A DNA stretch of 64,000 nucleotides from Aradus depressus. Its lineage: Eukaryota; Arthropoda; Insecta; Hemiptera; Aradidae. Made by a program: the position numbers and the translations under genes. Position 1 is the first letter of the stretch. Every line of letters begins with the position of its first letter. The stretch spans positions 26,215,079 through 26,279,078 of the forward strand of contig OY759215.1 of the NCBI GenBank assembly GCA_963662175.1, in the 5' to 3' direction. The notes below the pieces were generated by a model, which saw only the letters and a program-made list of their open reading frames with translations, was not told the origin of the DNA and did not search any database. This document shows positions 35,525 through 45,295 of this stretch, in pieces.

Positions 35525-38500
35525 CTATATCTAGTATTTATGTTATTATTACCATTATAGTTACTAATATTGATTTAGCTGTTTAATGACTCTAGCAATG
35601 ATATAGTTCTCTATATAATTAATTTTATATTTTTCCTCTTAGTCTAAATTAACAGTATCTTTGTTTTTATTACATATTTATAGTTAATGTGACTCATGCC
35701 CGGGCTTTAACTTCGGCTATATCTCCTATTACCAGAGTGCTCTTTTGGCGGTATTGTCGCTCTGGTGGACGTGAGCCCAACTCTACTATGGGAGTCCTAA
35801 ATTTTGCCTACCCTTAATTTTTATGCACCTAGGATAGGATCTTTAACGAATACTTGACATGGTACAGGCTCGGGACCATCGCTTAACCTCCCAGTCTCAG
35901 CCGTGTTTCGATTTATAATTTTCCAATAATTACTTCTATAAATATTAACATATTATATTTCAGAATTTTCCCATATTTATACTATAGTTTTCTCATCTCA
36001 TTATTATTTCTTAGCGATCTCTTCTGTCAACTCTGCAATATTTTATTATGTACAAATTTTTAGGGTCTATAATTATTATTTATAATAATTATACCCCCTC
36101 CCCCTCCATTTCATTACAATACTTTTTTATTCTATAGATATAAGAAAGTAAAAACTTTTAAGTCTTGAACTTTTACTATAATTATTATTAATTTTAGTAT
36201 TAGCTAATAGGTAAATACCTAATCTGATTTGATTATATTGATTAACACTGACCAAGCATCTTGACGACGCGCCTGGTGGACTTGCCATGACCCCGCCGAC
36301 TTCCCCTGAGGCCGTCCGGCCGTCTGTCTCCAGCCCGATGGAGTCGAATCCCAATGAGGATGTAGAGCACTGTGATGACCGACATGGGGGCGAAGAAGAA
36401 GAACACAGTGGACAACTCGAAGGAGTAGGTGAGTCGATTCTTGACTGAGCAGGTCTTCAGCTCTTCTGACACTTTCTCACCAGCTTTGTTTGTTTCATAC
36501 ACCAGACCAAACTGAATTGCCTGAAAACATTGCAAAATCATTGTTTTAATAATAAACATTTCACTGTGAATTTTTCAGAAGAATATTTTTTGTTCAACAA
36601 TTTTTTTTTTTTTTTTTGAGAAAGTTAAATTCGAGATGGTCTTAATGATTGATGATGATAATAATAATAAAATTTGCGCTAAACCAATTCATGGTAATAG
36701 GATACGTCAAAAGAATTTATACAATAAGATAGCTTATAAATTAGATTTATAACTACTAGAGTCTAACACATCTATGATTAGTAGTAATAAAATAACTATT
36801 TAAAAAAAAGTAAAATGAAATTATTAAAAACTGAATAAATAAATACTTAAAAATATATGAGTACAAAAAAAAATTTCATACATAACAATATATAAAAAAA
36901 TTAAATAAATATATATATATATATTAATCAATTATAAATGAATAAATGAAAAATTATAAATGAATAAATAGATCCATAAAATAATAATAAGAATATGAAA
37001 TAAACAAAAAAATTATAATATATATTTTTTTAAATAATACTATATTTTTTCTGAATATAATAATAAAAAATAAAATAAATAATAAAAATAATAAAAAGGT
37101 GTGGAGGAACTCTGCCCAAAAAATAAAAATGAAAGTTTTGTATCAATTAATGCTTTTGGATATGAAACACGATTCTTTATTGTGATTATATTATTCTTTT
37201 TGAACAGTGAGAATAAAATTCCGTTTCCGTGTAAAGGGTTTCCTCTAACATAAACATTTTTAGTTGATGTTTAAATTTTTTTATTGTATCTATTAATTCC
37301 TGTATGAGTTATACTTTTTTCCAAAAAGAGAAGAGCAATGTTTAATTATTCGAAAGTCTTCTTCTTTCGACAGAGTTGACAGTACCTTTTGAATGAGGAG
37401 GGAAGTCGAAGTTCTGTCGTGTAAATGACAGATTGACAGATGAAATTAACTTGGCAACCAGCTTAGAATTGGCGACTGTAAAAATCTCTAAATTGTTGTT
37501 GTTCAATGTTTCCTCTGCTTGTTGCCGAATTTTCAACCGATTACATAACTTCCCCTATACTTCGTAAAGCTGGGGAAATAAAACATTTAAAATATAAATA
37601 TACAGTGTCAATTAAAATGACACGGCTCGGGAATTTCGGCCACTAAGCGCGGAAATCGGGACACCTCCAGTGTATTACCAACCATATATTCCACCAAAAA
37701 TGGTGTCGGTATGTTATGCTCTAAAAAAAAGGTTCCAGGCTCCTGCTTAGAAGTAGCCTTACATTTTAAAGTTACATCAAAAAAATTGAAAAGATATAAG
37801 ATAATTTCAAGATGACCTCTCACGCGTGAAAACAGAATTATTTCCAAGAATATTTTCTGTGAAGTTATTTCCAACGAAAAGACAACCTAATCCCTTGGCC
37901 TGGCCTTGACTTAGAAGAAGAAAAAAAGTGGCGTAACATTATCTGGTGAATATATAGTTGAAAATGCAGAAAGGAACACAATATCTTTGAAAGAAAGAGA
38001 AGTTGGGGGGTTGTATTTTTCACTTTTTTATCTTATTTTCCTTCCTATGTCTGTATTCTTTGCTAGCTGGATAACGTGAATCTTCTTCAACTCACTTGTC
38101 TACTAAAACAATATCCGATTCCTTCGTTTTACGTTAATTTTTAATTGGACTGTCATTAAATGTCAAGCCCGGTACTATTTATTATATAATATTATATAAA
38201 ATAAATGTGCGATGTGATAAATTTTATTATTATTTTAATTATATACAAAATTTTCGTTACGCCAACATCAATCCGCAAAGCTCTGAGTTATAGCCATTTT
38301 TAACGAAATTTTCTTCCGAGAGATCTCTTCATATATATAAGACCCATTTCAAAAAAGCGGAGAACTGCTTCACTAAAAGGACCGAGAGATTCAACATTTT
38401 ATTCTTTCAAATACAAATCTTAAGTTATTAATACTTAATTATACTTTTCCGACATTTAGTTTTTTTTTTTTTTTGTTTTATGAATAAGATAATATCTTAT

Positions 38501-39447
38501 TCATAAAACAAATATTATGCTGAATAACTTATGTGAGTATAAAAAAAAAATGGCAATTACCTTAAAAAAAATAAGGTGCGGATAAATTCTGGAACAGTAC
38601 CACCATTTGAATAATGTAAAACAATTTTGATTATATTTTTCATCTCTCTGAAACGACCGCTCAATTAAATTTGAATATTTGAACTTTTAGGGTAATTCCT
38701 AGGTTCTTAATATGTTTTGTATACACAGGAAATTCTGAGAGATCTATGAATTTTTGGTTTCGATTCGTTAATTAGATATGAAATGATCCATAGCGTACAT
38801 AGGTCGAGATAATACCTGAGGTCTCTCCTTTTAGACCTGTAATTTCTATCTATTTCCTTTTCCCAGAGCTGGGGTTCCCATTGACGCAACTTCTTCTAAT
38901 AGCTTCCTTCTGATTGATGAACTCCTGGATAGTGTTTATCTCTAATTTATTATTGATGGCCTCTATTCTCTTGTTTTTCCTTTCTTTCTTTGGATAAGAG
39001 AGGATTTTAGCTTTAATTTTTATTTATTTTGATTTCCATTAGTACAATTGTGATGATGCAAAATGAAGTGACTAGAGAGATCGTCAATAAACCTGAAGTT
39101 GGCGCCTTGAAGCCAGTTAGGTTTAACGGCTTGGTTATTATAACGACATAGTAAGCGGAAGCAATTGGAAAAGAGGCGGTTGAACCAAAACAAGAAGAAC
39201 ACTGACCCAGGCTAGGAGAGCAGATTTTCCTGAGAAGGGGAACATAATTCGAGCCCCAAGAAAAAATGATGTCGCGTTAGCACCATATTCAGGGCTGGAC
39301 CCCAGGATGCGCTGCCATAAGGTAGGGAGATGTATTTAACGAGTACCTAACGTACAAGCTCGAGACCATCGCTTAATGTCCCATCCGACAGACGGTGTGT
39401 TCAGGGTTTATACTTCCCAGATAAAAACCTAAGGGTTAGCACGTGTA

Positions 39448-39510
<63 letters not shown>

Positions 39511-42500
39511 TTTCCTTTCCTACTTTTCTGTTCGGGTAAAAAAATGTGAATCCTTACGATTCCCCTAACATCCAATCAAATTAATAGTCAGATCGTCAGT
39601 CAATGTTACCAATACTACAACAATGAATTGGATTGGATAGTAGATGAATGATGCGGGTTGAGCTTAGAAGGTCCCTTGTAAGGGTACTTTTAAATCACTA
39701 TGTAGATTAACTTTTCCCTATCTTCTTAGTGTTTTTCGAATAGTTTTAATTTTAATATTAAAGTATCATAATATTTAAAATGAATATTCCTTTAGTTACC
39801 TGAGGTACAGCACAGAAGAGTGCTATGAACCAGATGGCGATGACGAACTTGATGGCCCGGGACAGCTTGGAGACGGTGTGTGTAAGGAAGGGATGACATA
39901 TCGCAACGTAACGTTCCACAGTGAAGGCTGTGATGGTGAGTACGGTTGCGTTCATGGAGGTCTCTGCGGTGAGCCCTGTCAGGCGGCAGAAAGATTCGCC
40001 GAAGATGTACGGGTACCTGAGGACATGTAACGGATATTTGAGCAACGTAGCGCTTAACAGAGAGGGAAATAGTGGTGAAGATTGTAGCATTTATGGGGAT
40101 TGCTGGTGAGGATTGGATAAACTTTAGTTTTGATATATTCAATCTATCAGGAGTTACAAGTTCACAGATGACATTTTTTTTTCATATTTGGAAACTGATT
40201 AAAAACTCTGATGAAGATGAAAGTAATAATATTAGAATATTAGAGATTGTTTCTATAGAGCAAATAAATGATGTCTATTACTATATTCTAAATTCTATTA
40301 AATTAAAAAAGCAAACATCAATCTAAGTTACAATAAAAATAAAATAAAAAATAAAATAAATGAAATAAAAATTAAGAATAGAGGACAAAAAACAATAAAG
40401 ATAATGACAAATGAATTAAAGTTGAGATTTTCATATTACGTTTTTGTTATTTACAGTTAAGTACAAAGTGGTTTGACTTAATGTTTATTACCTTGGTTTT
40501 ATTTAAAGTCATTATAACATGTATATGTGTATGTATGTATATGAAAGTACATATATTTTTTTTGTTTTGCAATTCTCTTGGCTGTATGTGTACAAGTAAA
40601 TGTGCGCATTTATTACAATATATTTAGATATTTAGAAATTTATTAAGCTGTAATATTCTTACTTTATTATTATATCGGATGTATATTCAAATTGTACCAC
40701 AACTCTCTACAACAAGTACAGGAGCAGTGTGCAAGAGTGTTTGAGGGGTGTGTTGCGGATAATGAGTGGATAGAGATGTTTTAAACAGATGTATCTGAAG
40801 AAGGGGAAAATCATTATATTCATTGGTTACTCCATGCGTCTACAAAACCACAATTTATGTTACTTTTGGATGAGAGGCAAAGAAATGCGATCCTCCAAGA
40901 ATATACTGTATTAACTTAAATATTTTTCCTAAGAAAACTCTTTTCAAATTAAGTACAATTTTTTCCATAATTCAATCAAACTTTTGATATTTCTGTCCTC
41001 CATTTCTCCTTCTTTTAGATTCATCAGTGATTTTTGGCTTTTTAAGATACAGGAATTATTTTTTTAAACAATTAGCATACAATGTTTTTAGTCAGTTTTA
41101 TTAAATTCAGTTTTAGCATTCCAGAGTCTAACGAGTACCAACAAGTTTAGCCTTACACTATATCGGGCCCATTTATACTATAGAGCAAACTAAAATTCCG
41201 AGTTTGAATAGAACTAAGCGTTAAATTAGGGCCCATTCATTCGAAGTTTGGCAAAGAGGAGTAGAAAAAGTCCCTGAAGTTAAATCGAGACTTAAATATC
41301 CATTTTCTTTCTGACTAAGCCCTCTCGATAATATTTTAACCTTAATTAAAATCTCACTAGGGCAATCTTAAGCACCACTGGAGAGTGTTTAAACTTTTAA
41401 AGACAAAAACTTAAATAGATTCTTTAAGGGAACAGTGCCGATTAAAAAGGGTCAATATTTGAAAGTATAATTTTGAAGAAAAAATCAGCCCTAAAAAAAT
41501 GCTGAACTAAAGCACTTTCCTAATTTTCAAAGAAATGGAAATAGGAAATTAATGTTTTAGCATTAATTGAATCAAATGAGGGAGAATAAATAATATAATC
41601 GGTCTTAATGACTTCAAGAACAAGCAAAAAAAGTCAGTGAATAAGTGGCAAAGTGCAAATTAATCAAGCCCGTTTAAAGCTGATATATTCATTCTATCAG
41701 GAGTTATCGTGTTCACAGACACCGGGTCTATTCCTGTTGTTAAGCATCTTATAATATTTACATATATAACAGGTGAAAGTCATCTATGACCTCACTGATG
41801 TAATTCTGAGGACTATAATCTATTTAGTTTTCATATATATTCCTTAGGAAGTAAATCGGCGAATTGCACTAGGATGGAAGAAATATTGGTCCTACAAATA
41901 TATCTTCAAAAGCAAAATGGCCATGGACCTGAAAAGAAAGATGTTGGACTGCTGCATCACTCCTTGTCTAACGTACGGCTCCCAAACCTGGGCTCTCTCC
42001 CAAGATGTGCTGCGGCGCTTAGAGGTCACTCAAAGAGCAATGGAGAGAAGCATGCTGGGAATTAAGAAGAAGAATAGAATACGAAACTCCGAAATAAGAA
42101 AAAAGACAGGAGTACGGGACGTGAAGGATGTGGTACTGCATCAAAAGTGGAAATGGGCAGAACATGTGGCGAGGATGGAAGAAGGAAGATGGGTCAAGAG
42201 GACGACAGAGTGGTACCCGATTTACCTGAAGAGAAGAAGAGGAAGACAACTGGTGCAGTAGCGGGACGATCTGGACAGGTTAGTAGGGAGTCTCTGGCAC
42301 AGGTCGGCCTGGGACAGGGGTGTATGGAATAAAATGGGAGAGGCCTATGCCCAAAGATGGGCCTAGTTTTCGATTTGTATAGGTGTATATTTATTACTCA
42401 TATTATTGTGAACCTTAAGGAAGCAAATAAAAAGGCTATTATTATTATTATTATTATGTATTCCTTACATATTGTCGTTCAAAGGAAAATTAGAAAAAAA

Positions 42501-45220
42501 AAATGTATTTCCCCAGGGCGAATTAATTAATTAAATTTTCGCATTCTCTCATGAACCGATTCGGGAGAAAATGTATAGGTGTTGCCCTTCTGGGATTCTG
42601 GAAACGCACATAAAATTTCGTGTTGATATATTCATCCTATCGGGAGACCTCGTGTTCACAGCCTTTTCCTTCTGTTAAACATGTTTTAAGCGAGCCAGCT
42701 TCCTCAGACCTCTTAAGGGTCGATTTCGATCACAATCAACATGTATCCTCCTTACTGTCACTTGGATCCTTTTAACAAATAGACACACAGGAACAAGGGA
42801 AATTATGTAATTTGTCAGAAATACGATGTTGAGTTTCCAACTGAATTTCATGTTTTCCGACCCACTCATTCTAAAACAGGGGGAAAAAATGTATTTGTTT
42901 GTGTATGTCTGAACACGATAACTCCTTAAGGACGACGGCCACTAGCCAATAGGAAGGGAAATATTGGGTTAACACAAAAACAACAACTGCCGTTGTAATG
43001 CATTGACAGAAAATTTCATACGTAAATTCAAAACCCCATAAGGACGACACCATTTAATTTTCAGCACAGAATGCTGCACTTGAAAACCCCAATAACTGCC
43101 GATATAATGAATATATCGATACAAAATTTAGTATGAGGATTCAGAAGTCCGTATGTAAGTCAACTATTGATTTTTAGGCTGAATATCGGAGGAAATATCG
43201 GCGGGAGAGACAAAACATAGTTGATTAATTCATGCTGGGAAATATATCGCCGCTTATATAAATTCCCTTATACTTCTTCTAGCGGGAGATGTGAAAAAGT
43301 GCATACAGGCTCGCTATTTGTAAATATTTAAACAAAAAAAAAAAAAAAATTAAATAAATTTTGTAGGATATAAAAAGTTTATATAATATTCTAATATACC
43401 GTTATTTTTTAAACACAAGTAGAACCTAGTGTGGGGCGTGGTAATAAATGGTCTCTTTCCAGGGTTACTGCAATGGAAAAATAGAGAGAAAAAAAAAGAA
43501 ATTTCCCTTTATTTTTTTCTTCCCTTAAGGGAAAGTTCTTTAATCATGAAAAAATTTGAAATTGTGTTCTCGCGTTTTACTTCCCTTGCTATATGTTTAG
43601 AGGAAGTTATTTAATCGTTCAGAAATTCGAAGTTCTGTTTTCATCGGAATTTCATGTTTTATAGTTTTTTGATTCCAAAATTTTTTTAAAAAATCGCTAA
43701 TGTACCAACATGTACCTCCCCAGAAACAAGTTAATCAATTAACATTTTCGCTCTTTCTCCAAAACCAGTCAACCGTTTCCGCCAATATTGAATAGTTGAA
43801 TTACATATGGGCACCTAAATTCACATTCTAAATTTTGTGTCGATAAATTCATTACATCAGAGTCATTAAAGTTTTTGAACTAAGCCCCCCTTTTCCTTCA
43901 GCCGATATCACTGAACTTTAACAGGTTAAGTCCTCATTGGGTTTTGACTTTAAATATAGAATTTAATGTTGATACATTCATTACATCGGTAGTTATTTTT
44001 TTTTTTTTTAGTTAAGCCCCCTTCCCTTCTTTCAATTCCGTTGAAAATGATTACATGTCGTCCATATGTGGTTTTGAATTTAAATATGAAATTTTGTGGC
44101 AATAAATTCATTACAACGGCAGTTATTAAAGTTTTTGAGTTGAGCCTCTTCTATAATCCCCCCTTCCCTCTGGCCGATTTGACTGAAAATCGATGGATGT
44201 TGTCCTTATAGGGTTCAGATCACACATGTAAGAATCTGTGTCGATATTTTCATTCTATCGACAGTTATTACAATTTTTGTGTTAAGCATCCCCTTCCCTT
44301 TGGTCCATTTTTCTGAAAATCAATAGATGTAGTTGTTAGAGGGTTCTGGATACACATATAAAATTTCGTGTCGATAAATTCATTCTATCGGGACTTATCG
44401 TGTTCACAGATACAGACAGGAATTATGTGTCTCTGAACCCGATAATTCCCGATAGTATGAATGTATTGACACGAAATTTTATATGTGTATTCAGAACACC
44501 AGAAGGACGACACCTTTTTGTTTTTCAGCCGAATCGGCCAAGGGGGAAGATAAGATTAGGGGAGGAGACGGGGCTTAACACAAAAACCCTAATAACTACC
44601 AGAGGGCGCCGGTAGCTCAGTGGTAAGCGTGCTTGACTTCTGAGCTCAAGGTCGTGGGTTCGTAGCCCGACCGAGGCCCTTAGTTTATTTTATCTGGGAG
44701 GTAAAATAAACTTAAGCACGCCGTCCTTCGGATGGGACGTTAAGCGATGGTCCCGAGCCTGTACGATGTCAGGTACTCGTTAAAGACCCCTACCCTAGAT
44801 GAATAAAAAAAATTTAGGGTAGGCAAAATTTAGGACTCCCACAGTAGAGTCGGGCTCATGTCCACCAGAGTGACGAAAGAGCGCTCTGGTAGTAGGCGAT
44901 ATGACCTCGTAGTTAAAGCCCGGGCATGAGTCATAAAACCTAACCTAACCTAACCCTAATAACTACCGATACATTCATTGACACAAAATTTAGTCTGAGG
45001 ATTTTGAAGCCCCTATACACGTCAACTATTGATTTTTAACCCAAACTTTTGATTGGTTTTGGTGGTAGGGCAAGAACTGAATTGGTACTTAACTTTTTTT
45101 TTTTGAAGAGATATTGTGAAACATTTAATTGAAATTAAATTAAATTAAAATTTATTGCTTATAGAGATACAAATCTCATAGCAAGGGTTGACCTTACTAC
45201 CTCACACATAAATGTAATAC

Positions 45221-45295
<75 letters not shown>

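Noticed and set aside
38707..39202. Two minus ORFs that could belong to a retroelement linker
   Set aside because: Charged composition only; no catalytic or structural motif, so not called as a named element.
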